Source: Balanoglossus misakiensis
Taxonomy: Eukaryota > Hemichordata
Direction: 5' to 3'
NCBI GenBank assembly: GCA_040954595.2
Contig: CM082589.2
Span: forward strand, 1,178,001-1,242,000
DNA: 64,000 nt
Below the pieces are notes generated by a model that worked only from the letters and a program-made list of their open reading frames with translations, did no database searches and was not told the origin of the DNA. The number at the start of each line of letters is the position of its first letter. The stretch's first letter is position 1. The position numbers and the translations under genes were made by a program. This document shows positions 35,621-46,800 of the stretch, one piece after another.

Positions 35621-37540
35621 AGAGAGGGGGGGAGAGAGAGGGGGGAGAGAGAGTATGATATGAGATGAGGTGAGACAAGACAAGATCAGATTGGATTACA
35701 TGAGAAACACATCAAAATAGATGGATGAGGGGGCTTTCAAATTTATAGAAGAAATTTTAAGAGTATATATGTCTATAAGCTGATGATTCTGATGTCAAAC
35801 TAATTATTTTTTTAGAGTTTATATGAAAAGTAGTAATTACACTTCTGCACATATTAAGCGATTTCCTTCTCACATTTTCAACAGTTACTGATGTGTTTTT
35901 GCCGTTCGATGACCTGCGACACATTATCCGGAAGGGAAGAGGTAAGTATTACAATATGAGAACCTCATGCACGTCATGGCAGGGGGGGGGGGGGTGAGGG
36001 GTGGTGTAATTGTGACTTTATTCATGCAAATAGCACTGGCACATACAATTGATGTCAGGCATACATGCAGATTTCATACAAGGGCATGTTCTCCACTATT
36101 TTCTTTATATAAGAACCTGGAGTCAAAGGTGACCCACACATCATGACCTTTGATGGGCGCCGCTACAATTATCAAGGACTCTGCTGGCATACTTTAGTCA
36201 AAAACTGCAGGAGTGATGTGCCAACATTTGACATCAAGGCTCGGTTTGATGTGAGATTCATCGACCCAGAAGTCAAAACCAGGACTGTTGAGATTATGCT
36301 GACCACTGGAACAGAAACTGTGACCCTGAAAGAGGACAACAGTGTCTTTGTAAGTACAAGACAGTTGATTGGTTGATCTGATGCACTCTTGTAAAGTTGC
36401 CTGTGATTGGTCTATAGTTTGCAAATACACAATAAATGAAATCAAAATGCCTTTGGTGGTGCACGTGTCATTGTGACAAAACTTGCATTATTGTGAAGCA
36501 AGATAGCTTTGTTATTTCCATTATTGTGGAAGAAAATGAAAGCAAGCAATCTACTAACCTGCAGTGGTCCCGTAAGATTATCTCTGATTGGCCGATTTCT
36601 TTGTGAAGTAAGTTTTAAACCGGTGAACGCCAAATGAATCTGTTATGGTCATTACGCAAATGCAGTCCGTGGGGAATAGAAGATATTCGCACTGAAACTG
36701 CTCTTTGTTTAATCTAGGTAAATGGGGAACTGACAGAACCTTCCAAACTGAAGGATATTATTGTAACTAAAGAAGGAGATGAAGTCAGAGTGGCTCTGAG
36801 AAGCGTTGGGATCACTGCCACATGGTCAGGACCACAGCACTTGTTTGCCATTGCTATCACCGATCCCAAAATTCACGGAGGTGTGTGTGGTCTCCTTGGC
36901 AACGCTGACGACAACCCTGATAACGACTTCAGGAAACCAGATGGTGTATCTGTCGTCGATGCCAATGAGTTTGGCAACAGTTGGAAGGACATCTCAGTAC
37001 AGTAAGTGCATACCAAACACAATTCTTATTTTTTCGGTGTACCGATAATTAATTATATGGGGTAATACCTGTTGATGTCTGGGCTATATTTATAAAATTC
37101 AACAGTTTAAATTCATCTTCACATCACTGTGGGTACTTATTTATACTTTACAAAAGGATACACGTGTACATGTACATTTCCTCGGCCATTTTCTTAGAAC
37201 AAAAATGTTTCAAAGCGTGTTGCGTGTACAAAACTGCTAAACTATTCACTTTAGAACACCCCCAACACATCTAGGCCTTACCTGTCTTCAGGTCTTGCTG
37301 CTAACCGTCACTAAACTTGGGTATATTTGCACAAAATCTGGATGAATCGATTCGGCAACCCCACGTTTTGTGTTCAATATCGTCGAAGTGACGTCATGCT
37401 TTCCCGAATGGGATCATGGGATATCATATATATGAGCCTGTGCGGTGCAAGTCTAGCGCCAACTATCGGCCATTTACATCCACGAAATCTTAATAATTGT
37501 CTGATAATTTTCTGTTCATCTTTTCTTTTTCAGATGTTAA
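32259..37540 (+). CDS. secreted modular protein: Pro-Lys repeats, four 26-residue exon repeats, VWD domain
   Basis: Thirteen coding exons give 449 residues: 32259-32303, 33302-33575, 33918-33953, 34174-34209, 34421-34498, 34740-34817, 35011-35088, 35189-35266, 35450-35512, 35885-35941, 36114-36349, 36718-37001, 37534-37540. The order is signal peptide (MRNVTCLVLLVVIIV), then residues about 17-106 rich in PK-x-x-x units (PKISVPKISVPKISIPK), then two 12-codon exons. Next come four tandem exons of exactly 78 nt, each coding one helical unit of the type (V/I)xDAxxxIDxIExVxxxxxL(D/E)xxLEK, then two shorter related exons. The VWD domain follows (GDPHIMTFDG, LCWHTLVKNC, CGLLGNADDNPDNDF, FGNSW), with a final Cys before the stop. 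All exons from 2 to 10 end in phase 1, so units can be added or lost without frameshift. No known named family was recognised for the whole architecture. An extracellular structural role is inferred. AATAAA lies near 37609. Confidence 0.85.
34421..35266 (+). repeat. four tandem symmetric 78-nt coding exons
   Basis: Exons 34421-34498, 34740-34817, 35011-35088 and 35189-35266 are each 78 nt, phase 1 on both sides. They encode VGGALHAVDVIENV-, VDEAIHAIDKIHKV-, IEDAFHIIDEIEKV- and IQDAFNTIDTIERI-, each closing with L-(D/E)-x-(K/R/T)-L-(E/G)-(K/E/R). This is exon duplication inside one gene. Confidence 0.85.
34514..34660 (+). repeat. nested pentanucleotide microsatellite (AATAC)n-(AACAC)n-(AATAC)n
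   Basis: An AACAC block sits between two AATAC blocks, all in one 5-base register, in the intron between the first two 78-nt exons. Poly-(CIVLY) open frames over it are artefacts. Confidence 0.95.
35570..35653 (+). repeat. (GA)n tract with G-rich interruptions
   Basis: About 84 bases of GA repeat with poly-G interruptions in an intron of the second VWD gene. Confidence 0.9.
35982..35994 (+). repeat. poly-G run
   Basis: Thirteen consecutive G bases about 40 bases after a splice donor in the second VWD gene; length-unstable and quadruplex-prone. Confidence 0.85.
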
Positions 37541-37870
37541 GTCCTTCCAGAGAAGATACGATTGGACTCACATAACTGTACAATTATTTAACATGCTTTT
37601 ATCGCATGAATAAAACTGAGAATTGGAGCTTTCTCTCGGGTCACGTCACAAGGCTTAACACTTTCGGTTAAAACCTATCTTGGTAAATTTATTGTTTGTG
37701 CATTTGCTCTCAGTACTAACTGAGGTAGATAAGTACTTACAAATAAAAGATTGGGAATATCAGCAAAACTTATTGTGTATTATTTTATATTTGTTACAAC
37801 TTTGAGTAACTTTATTATGTGGAAAGGGAGCCAAATAACATCTGCAGGGGCGTAGGAAGCATTTGTGATT

Positions 37871-38165
37871 TTTATTATTCGGATATTAAGATGTCATGCG
37901 AATCGGCAATAAACTCTAATTCTTACAGAACTTAAAAATGTCAAAGCATATTAGCCTAAATGATCCACCGGTCGATCCAAAGATTTCCAAAATGGCGGCA
38001 CGAGCGCGTTCATTGTGTTTGGAGGCACTAACTTTTTGACCCTTTTTTCGTGCTTTCTTTGTCTTCACTCGGGGTTGTCATGTTTATTATTCTGATATTA
38101 AGATGTCATGCGAATCTACAATAAACTCAAATTCTTCCAAAACTTAAAGATTTCAAAGCATATTA
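37871..38165 (+). repeat. 83-base direct repeat pair
   Basis: Copies at 37871-37953 and 38083-38165 share GATATTAAGATGTCATGCG and the flanking bases, offset by 212 bases. A local duplication or two fragments of one element would explain it. Confidence 0.8.
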
Positions 38166-38328
38166 CGTACACATTTCAGTACCACTTTGGCAGTAAGTAG
38201 CACTAGATTTTCAACCCATAAGAAGCCCTACAAGTACAGGATGCCATTTATACCTGGAATTATGCACTATTATAAGACACCATCCAGTAGAATGGGGTCT
38301 GTAACCATGCATTATTTTATATGAGGTC

Positions 38329-38380
38329 CGTAACTATGCACTTTTATGCCGTAACTATGCACTTTTATGCCGTAACTATG
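38329..38380 (+). repeat. 21-base tandem repeat, 2.5 copies
   Basis: The unit CGTAACTATGCACTTTTATGC is repeated exactly twice, followed by half a copy; a diverged unit precedes it. Confidence 0.85.
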
Positions 38381-38439
38381 GATTTCTGTGTAGTCTGCTG
38401 TTAACAGTTGCGCCACCAACGACCAAATTTAGAAACCTT

Positions 38440-38599
38440 TGTGCTGCTCTCCCATTGGTTGATTGGCTTTAAAATCTTAAGTGGTAAATTTGATTTCAAC
38501 TTCATTGTTTCCACGGAATCGCGGAAGTTAGTACAAGTTTGTCACTGTTTATGTGACGTGGTTTGAAGATCACATCACCGCACGTATCACAGTAACAAG
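38440..38599 (+). promoter_or_regulatory. PARPBP promoter and 5' untranslated exon
   Basis: Two inverted CCAAT boxes (ATTGG at 38454-38458 and 38462-38466) are followed by GCGGAAGTT, an ETS-type site, and TGACGT. A strong donor AAG|GTAGGT at 38599/38600 would join to the acceptor at 39068, five bases before the PARPBP start. Paired CCAAT boxes are typical of S/G2-expressed genes bound by NF-Y. The exact transcription start is not visible. Confidence 0.5.
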
Positions 38600-39073
38600 G
38601 TAGGTTGTAATTTAGACCATCGTATTGACGTGAAATTAGTCAGGATACTTGTTTTGAAAATTCAAACAGTCCCTACGACATGTACGATTTCTAAAATCTA
38701 AACATCTGGAAACTCCCGGTGTGACCACCGTTTGTCGGGTTGTTTCTGCAGGAACTCCCGTACTGTGACTGATTATTACCGTAGGTTACGGATTTTAGGT
38801 CATCCCAATGGCCATTTTTGTCAACGGTGGCATGGCATTGTTGTTGAATGTTCACTCGGGGTGTAACCATGGAGATCTTTGGTACTACTATACTGTGTAT
38901 AACAGCATTTTTACCAGTTTCCGTCAAATTGTCACCACTTTGCTAGCTTTAGAGTTTTATAAATTACAAGTTTGGTACTAACAGAAACGTCACTGGCTTC
39001 CCAGGTCTTATGGCCTGAAAATCAAACTACCAATGTGACCCATATCTTTTGTTTTTCTTTGTTAACAGACACG

Positions 39074-42000
39074 ATGCTGAGGCCATTGTCATCGCCCGTA
39101 TATTATGTTCCAGATGTAGACATCGATGTCTCTTCAACTGTACACAGAATATTACAGCTTGACGATGAAACTAAAAGTCATGGTAATGAATACTTCATTA
39201 CTGATACAATAATATGTTATGTACAGCAACCACTGTTGATATCAAGCACATAAAGAACTTGTCTTGCACAAAACTGGTTTGTGGGCTATATCATTAAATA
39301 AAACGCCCCTATTCCTCAAATATCATTAAAATTACATCTTTGTATCCTAAATAACATGTGCATTTCTTGTTTCTTTCCAGATGTCATTATACTAAATAAC
39401 AGCTCATCTGTGATAGATGGTTGCCATGGTGCCAAAGTGACCTCGGTGACCTCATACGTGAAAGAGTTATATCGAAAGATGAAGTTGCATGGTAACGAGA
39501 GGGAGACTATCCTTAGTTACGAAGACTGTCTGATTGCAATGCAGTTGACACTGGCAGAGGCCCAGAAACAAGTAAGATATACTTTTAATGTTTTTTGCTA
39601 AGGTTGAAGAACATTGGTGAATGCTTTTGGAATCAGGTCTGTACAAGCAACCATCTTAATTTTTCTTTTGTTCACAGGAATGTGGAGACTTTGATGTGGA
39701 AACCAGTGAGGTCTTACAAACAGCCAAGTATGTGCTACGGAAAAAGATGGGACAAAATGTGACTTTCGACTCGGACTATGATGCCGAGAAAATGAACCAC
39801 TTTTACACAAATTACACTGATTTTCTGACAAAGTGTAACTGTGTTGATTTGGGAGATATTTACCAGCGTGTGAAAACATTTCTGGAATCAAGCGAGAAGG
39901 CTTCCACAAGTTCTGAAGAGAAATGTAAATTTATAATAATTGGTGACCAAATTACAGAATACGAGGTAAGTTTTGCCATTTGCCTGATTAGATGTTAAAT
40001 GTTTTCTCTGTTACTTAAATATGAAGATGGTAATTTATGGAGTCCCATATAATTTGGAATTTGTATTTCTTTCTTTTTTTGTAGAAAAATCTTATGCAGT
40101 TACTGTTTTCAAATCAAAAGCTGTTCGTAGTGAACTTTGAATCATCACTGGAGGAGAGTCATAACAATCTAACCGATTTGCCGTTGTCAGTTGAAGAGCA
40201 ACCGTGGAGTGAAGTGCATCTTGGGAAGACTGGTGACCTTTCACCTCTGAATCGGCCCCAAAATGTATCAGTTACTGAGGTAGGTATCTATTCTGACAAT
40301 TTCAAGTTGTGAAAACAAATGATAAAGTTCAAAGTGACAATTTGAGTCGCATAGGATCATAGAAGCATAGGATGGTTTGACAGTTTTGACATTTTTGTAT
40401 TTGTCATCTATTTTACAGATTCACGTCAGAAAGGTTGTGTTTGCATACTTATCCTTGTTGGTGAATACACGGAATGACATTGCCTTGTCTCGGTGTTTGA
40501 ACACACCAGATAGGGAACTGGATCACAAAGCTTTCACAGCATTGAAAAGAGCAGCGAAGGATAAGAATATGTCTATTTGTCAGGTAGGTTTTGAGAAGTA
40601 ACACTGTCATCTTGCTTTTATGTGACATGACTGTGGGCACAGTGGACTTGATTTTAGTGCGCCCTCTTTGCCAATACTTGTAACACTGACTCACAAGGCT
40701 ACTCCCAACTAAAACTGAATTCTTTTCCCATCTTCTGAAGCAAAACTCAAGTGATGACAACCGTGTTGTTTTTACAGACAGCAGAGTCGTTTGTGTTGAG
40801 AGTCCGACTTGGAGCAAGTGGATATGCCCCCAATGAGGACAACCCTATTGCTCCCTACATCAAAGGATTAAGTGAATTTATCAATGTTATACATAAACTA
40901 CAGACTATCATTGAAGAGGATCCCAATGCCAGGTAAACAGTGTTTTCATTGAAACATCGCTTCATTTATAGATATTCCACTGTGACATGCTGAAAATCTC
41001 TCCATATGCAGTGAGACCCCTCAAATATACCCCAGTACTTTCTTTCAATGTCTCTCTGTTTTTTTATCCAAAGTTCTGGCATGAGAAGAATATTGAAAGT
41101 GATCAAAGCTGTGCTGTACAAATCCAAGGATCAGACACTGAGAAAATCAAGTGTAGATTCAGTCTTTGAGAAGCTGTATGGTGACGTCGATGAGTTATGT
41201 ACAGCTACAAAATTATGCACAGGAAGTCCTTGTCTTGTAAGTACGATCATTATTTTGATAATCATGACATCTGATGATAATTGGTGTGTGTACATGAAAA
41301 GCCATGAACAAAGGAAGAGTTTGTATATAAACGTAATTTTTCTGAATACACTTGTGTTACAGTCAGTTTCTAATGGAGGAAGCATTGCTGGTCGACATAT
41401 AGTGAAGACATTGAGGTTGTTATTGGACCGAGAATCTTGCCAGAAGATGAGTTGCAGTACAGTGGACATCTTAACAGACACGTATTCCAGTCAGAAGACT
41501 CCAATTCGCTTTCCGTCTGTGTTGTCTCAATTCAGGTAACAGTCGATCCATGTCTTCAGAAGTACCGTAAGAAATAAATGTTCTCCAAAATGATCATGCA
41601 GTTTCTGGCGCATGACATCAAGTCATAAATTTAACTTTACCACAAACTAAAAACACAATATTCATCTGACAACCATCCAATGTCAATGCATATAATCCCA
41701 GGAGAAAACATCGCAGTCAAAGCTAATATCAAGGGTCAAACATCCTACTCAAGATAATTAAATCAGTTTCTGAAAGGTTGATTTCTTCATTAAATCATCC
41801 AACATTTTAATTCTCAATGCCAAATACTCTGTTTAATGATAAACATTGGCTGATTGAGTCATCCATAATTTTCTGCGCGAGTGCTTGCCCTTGCATATTT
41901 CATCAACATCTTTGCATCTTTAACCACCTGAGGCATGCACTATTTAATTGGACATGTTTCCTGTCTTTTGAATTTGTGTAGTATTAATATTTATATTTCA

Positions 42001-42840
42001 GGATTCTGTATACATGCTCACCCATCGTAGATGAGAAGAAGTGTTCTTTCTAAAAAATACATGATTCACCAAATTTTCATTTGTTTCTAATCTCCCTACA
42101 CAGAGAAGACATCCCCCTTTTCACCACAATCTGCACATCAGACAAATTCACTTATTTTATCTATCATCCTTAAATTTTACAGATCACCTGATTTGACTAA
42201 CGAAGATGAGCCAGAGAATGTGTCACTGAAGGAGAGAGTGTTACAGAAAGTCAGTGAGAAAAAGGTGAGACAAATTCAAGAGCTGCAACTTGAAAATTTG
42301 TAAAATGGCACAAAAATTGGTTAAATTTCATCAATGAATGTTGTAGCTTGAGATCAGCAAATTGCAAAAAGTTACTGATAAAACATGTCTCTTTTTATCC
42401 TCTGCCAGACAAGCCTCAAAAGAATGGGATACAAATCCTGTATGGCATGGGCTGACGAAGACTCTCTAACAGACGCGGCACCAGAGCTGATGATTTATCA
42501 AGACAGTCTATCACCTGTCAATCATCATGATAGTCCTGTCAATCAAACCAATCCAGATGATGACAAGACAGAGAAAAGGAAAGAACTGAAAAAAAGAATT
42601 CTGGAAGAGATTGGTGATGATGAGATTAGTGACTGCGATGATAAAGATGAAACGAAAGAAATTGGAAATAAGAAAAAGAGACAGAGAAAAGATGAAAGCA
42701 ATGAAAAGAATGTAATTAAAGCAAAAGAAAATAATAAAAGCAAGAAACCAACTCAGAAATCAGGTGCTAGGAAAACAAAAAAGAAGTTGATGCCATTACA
42801 GAAAGGTCAAAAACAAATGACAGATTTCTTCAGAATGTAG
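39074..42840 (+). CDS. PARPBP: PCNA-interacting partner (PARI / PARP1-binding protein)
   Basis: Ten coding exons (39074-39182, 39381-39571, 39678-39965, 40085-40279, 40419-40583, 40778-40932, 41074-41236, 41363-41535, 42183-42264, 42409-42840) give 650 residues with phases consistent throughout. The middle part matches the vertebrate protein strongly, for example KVVFAYLSLLVNTRNDIAL, TPDRELDHKAFTALKRAAK and SGYAPNEDNPIAPYIKGLS. The C-terminus ends in a PCNA-interacting box QKQMTDFF (residues 641-648) two residues before the stop, as in human PARI. A long Lys/Glu/Asp-rich linker precedes it. In vertebrates the protein is a UvrD-like helicase relative without ATPase activity that binds SUMO-PCNA and RAD51 and restrains homologous recombination in the nucleus. 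AATAAA lies near 43202. Exon 2 begins just before the ATG, and a non-coding exon is predicted upstream. Confidence 0.93.
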
Positions 42841-43224
42841 TGTCTTTTTTCTGAATAGGAGTTTGAGACTGATAGTCAGGCGATAGCTTTGCACTCTGAA
42901 TGTATGTATTGGATGATGAGCTTCCTCAGCTCCATAAACTCAGGTTGAACGTGAAATTTTTAATATTATTTTTTGTCTTTTTATGCATGTTTCATCTATT
43001 TTTTTAATACATTACTTTAAAGTATGTGCGAAATATGTAAGCAATATTATTTAAACAATCTCATCCACTTTGACAGCATATTTAATTTATTTGCTTTCTC
43101 TCCTTTTCTATTTCCTGTGAACATCACTGAAAATTACTTCCTTCCTGTAAACTTTGTAAATACAGTGTCAATATTATTTGAACATTTTAATTCATGGGCT
43201 AAATAAATAAAATTATCAAAAAGA

Positions 43225-43883
43225 AAATCTTGGTATTTTTCAATGTGTTAGTTGTGTAACAGATACTGTGTGTTTAATTAAAAAACGAAAGAATTTATCG
43301 CTTATTATTTTGGATTTTTCACACCACAAATATTCAAATTTGCAGTGAGAATGTAATTGGATGGCAGAGATGTGTGTATGTGAGAGAGAGACAGAGACAA
43401 TACTAGCCCATAATTATTTCATATTGTTTCTTTTGTATTACTTATTTCAAAGTGGAACTGGCAATGAATATAACACGGACAATCTAGGAAACAATTTGAC
43501 ACTTGACAGTATTATTGTTCAAAAAACATTACGCATAACATTTTGCACCAAAATAACAGAGAGGAAAATAACATGCCACAGCCACACACACATTACAAAA
43601 CACACATACCGGTAAATAAAACAGCTAATGAAATGTTCCTGTTTGGACTCAATTTTCAACATTTCTTTCTTCCATGGCTCTAATGTTGTTCTGTGAAACA
43701 TTTCATAGTGTCATTATGTTCTGAAACTTAAAAATCTTTGTTACAAATTTACTGAATGTAGATTTTGATTAAATATATCCGACAATCGACAAAACGAACC
43801 TTCTATTTACAAAAATATAAAAAATAATGCCAGGTGGCATGAATGTAAGATGTACAGCGCCCCCTGTGGCCGATACTATTAAT
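43225..43883. other. gap between convergent PARPBP and glutamate receptor genes
   Basis: Holds the two facing 3' ends. A short GA repeat lies near 43380. No other gene seen. Confidence 0.5.
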
Positions 43884-46800
43884 TTATTCAACCATTTCAT
43901 GCTGAGAATGTAAAGTGTAGATTCTACTAGACGGAGTAAGAGATATTTGTAATGTTTTTGGTGCTTCTTCTCTCTGTCTGACAAGATCAAAGTCTAAACT
44001 GTTTTGTCCATTTTCATGTCGTTCTTTCCCGATATCATCTTCATCAGATTCAGTATTGTCTGCACACAATTGACAAAAGGTTCCCACATAATCCGTCTTC
44101 GTCAAAGTAGCCCGTCGCTTAAATGCCCGACAAAAAGTCTGTAAAATACACAAAATTTATTCACACGTCATCTATGCTTTCATACTCTATCTGATGCAAA
44201 ATTTTACCACATTCCACTCGAAGGATATCTCAGTGATAACCAACATTTCAAGAAACAGATCGACACGGAAAAATGCTTGCGCCAAACAAACAAATATGGC
44301 GTGTTACTCACCTTGGCTACATCACGTCGACTTTCTTTGTACGCTGCCCAAAACCACTCCCCAATAATAACCAGCAACCCTAAAGCAAATCCGCTGAAAA
44401 GGGCGTAGAATACGCCTGCCATGTTTCGAAAATTAATGGTACTTTCCTCAAGCGAACTCCCTGTGTAAAGAAAAAATAAACAAAAAAATTTCAGCTTGTT
44501 TTTTATCATTTGGCCTCTGACTCATTTTGGCACAATCACATCATAAAATTTCTAATAAATATTTGTGAAGATCAGTGATGAAACACAGCATAACGATTGA
44601 TGTATATTGGACAAACGTCAAACTGTCCTTCTGGGACCTTTAATACAGAATGTGTTGATTTAACAGGTGGTAATCTCTTTAATACTAGACTTTACAGTCA
44701 AGGAACCGTGCACAGAATTGCATTGATTTCAACTGGAAATAACCAGTGGCTGAACATGTCAGTGAACCTTGGTTCTCGTATCTATACACACATCAGCAGA
44801 AAGCAAGGACTTGTTCGAATTGTTGATGGTTAATGTGTAATTGGTTTGGGGAAATCATTATTGAAATCTGGACCTTGGAGTGGAATTGTCTGTTTTTATA
44901 ATTCGCACACATATCTTATGTCAATTTGAAAGCCATGAAAATGCCCCATGCGACTTACTTTAATTGCCTAATAAATTGCAAAGCACGTTCTTTTTGTTCA
45001 TAAAATTGATACTGTGAGTAACAAAGTCGAGGCAGTTTCCTGTCTGGTCCACTTGGATTATAATTGGAATGTCGGGTTTTTCCTGTGAGACTTTCCTGCG
45101 CATGTCAATCATCAAAATAAAATAGTCTTTCTCAAAATCTTGACTTCAGATACCGGTGAACTTTTTTGATATTTGGGGAGGGGCTGAACAAATTTTCGAA
45201 ATCTTGCTGGCCAACTGTGAAAAGTCTCATTTTCTTTTGCAAAATAGAAAAATATTTCCTCCCAGGGAGGTTCAAAGTAGTTTCTGTGATGTATTCGACC
45301 CCGCAACCTTCAAATATTGACTGCAATTGTCTCTGAAACACCCACGGTTGGGATTTGGAAGGAAGCCCTTTTTTAAGTAGCCGGTTAATTCCCCGCTTTT
45401 GTATTTAATATTTCAGGTTGACATGTTTTATGCTGCGAGACTCTTGCAGTATATCCATTAAAATATTTATCAACTTATTCAGAAAATGGGGCTTTTGGAG
45501 AAAGCTTACAGACAAACTGCATTCAGAAACTGTTCCATATAATTAACCAGAGGGATTACTGGAAAACATTAACAAAACCTTTATGGACATTCATGCTACT
45601 TTCACTAACAATATACAATGCTATAAAAAAAGAAGGACTTCCAAGAAGGAACGATTAACAATTTCACTCCAAAGGTCAGGAGAACGGCAATATAAAAGTT
45701 CCCTTAACAGGGAATCCTCCAGGATAAAATGTTTATTAGATTAAATTCCCTAGACATGATATTCTAATTGCACCCTGGAGGGACAAGGTGGAAAGGAGGC
45801 ATCGTGGATATCCCTATGTCCAATGATCCATCTGCATCCTGTGGAGTGACCGTGAACATAAAATATTCATCTTTACTCAAGAAGATAAAAAGCAAACAAG
45901 TTTCAACCTACCTGTGTTGCCTTTACATTCTCCCGTAAAATACTTTTGATGTAGCGCATCAATTTCGCCCAGTTGACGTAACCGTAATATTTCCAAAGTA
46001 AACCTCTCTGTGTAAGGGGAATTGTATTGCAAGCCCAGACCATAACCGATCTTAGCAAATGTGTGTCCAACTGTTCTGACGTTACATGGCGGTTTGCTAG
46101 CGCTGTAGTCCAGAACTGCCGAGTCCCAGACAAAAGCGTATTTGCCCTTTCGGACTTTTTCAATGCCCTGAACAGAGTCTTCAACTAAAGTACCGTAGGA
46201 ATGCATGTAAGACCACATGCGACGATAGGGGTCTGAATCTGAGTGTTCAAAGAATGACTGTGGCTGGCTGTTCGCTATTGTGCCATAGGTGATTTCTGTC
46301 TGAGCAGCTAGGTCATCGATACTGTTAATTCCTGTTGCGAGAAAAAGAATCAAAACCTTAGTCTGGTAGTCATATCTTTCTATACAAACATGTACAAGAA
46401 GAAGATCAGCTTGGATAGGGAGGCTGAAGAATTTCCATTAAAAATCTTGTTGAAACTGTGTGAACAGATTACCCAGTGAACAGTTCATAATATTTTGGCA
46501 GCTCTTGTGCAGTTACATGGTGCAAATTATAATCATCCTGCCCAGAGAGTGTAATATATCACCTTTTAATTTCATACACCAGTGAGCACAGTTCACATCT
46601 GTTTATTCTGGTGCTTCTGTGTAAACACTGCATCTCCAATGAGTGAAAATAAGCGAAAGTTGGTGACAGATACAAATTCACACGTGTACTCACCACTGTT
46701 CAATCTTGCGGCAGTCAGAAACGCCGCCAAATTAGCTGTGTACGTAGCAATAATGACTGTAACAGCAAGCCACCAAAAGCCACCGACTAATCGACCCGAT

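Larger units (their letters stand above)
37620..38430. other. intergenic with a direct repeat pair and a 21-base tandem repeat
   Basis: An 83-base sequence occurs twice in the same orientation (37871-37953 and 38083-38165, roughly 90% alike by eye). A 21-base unit is repeated 2.5 times at 38329-38380. A motif AAAATGGCGGC near 37989 resembles a YY1 site. No gene seen. Confidence 0.7.
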
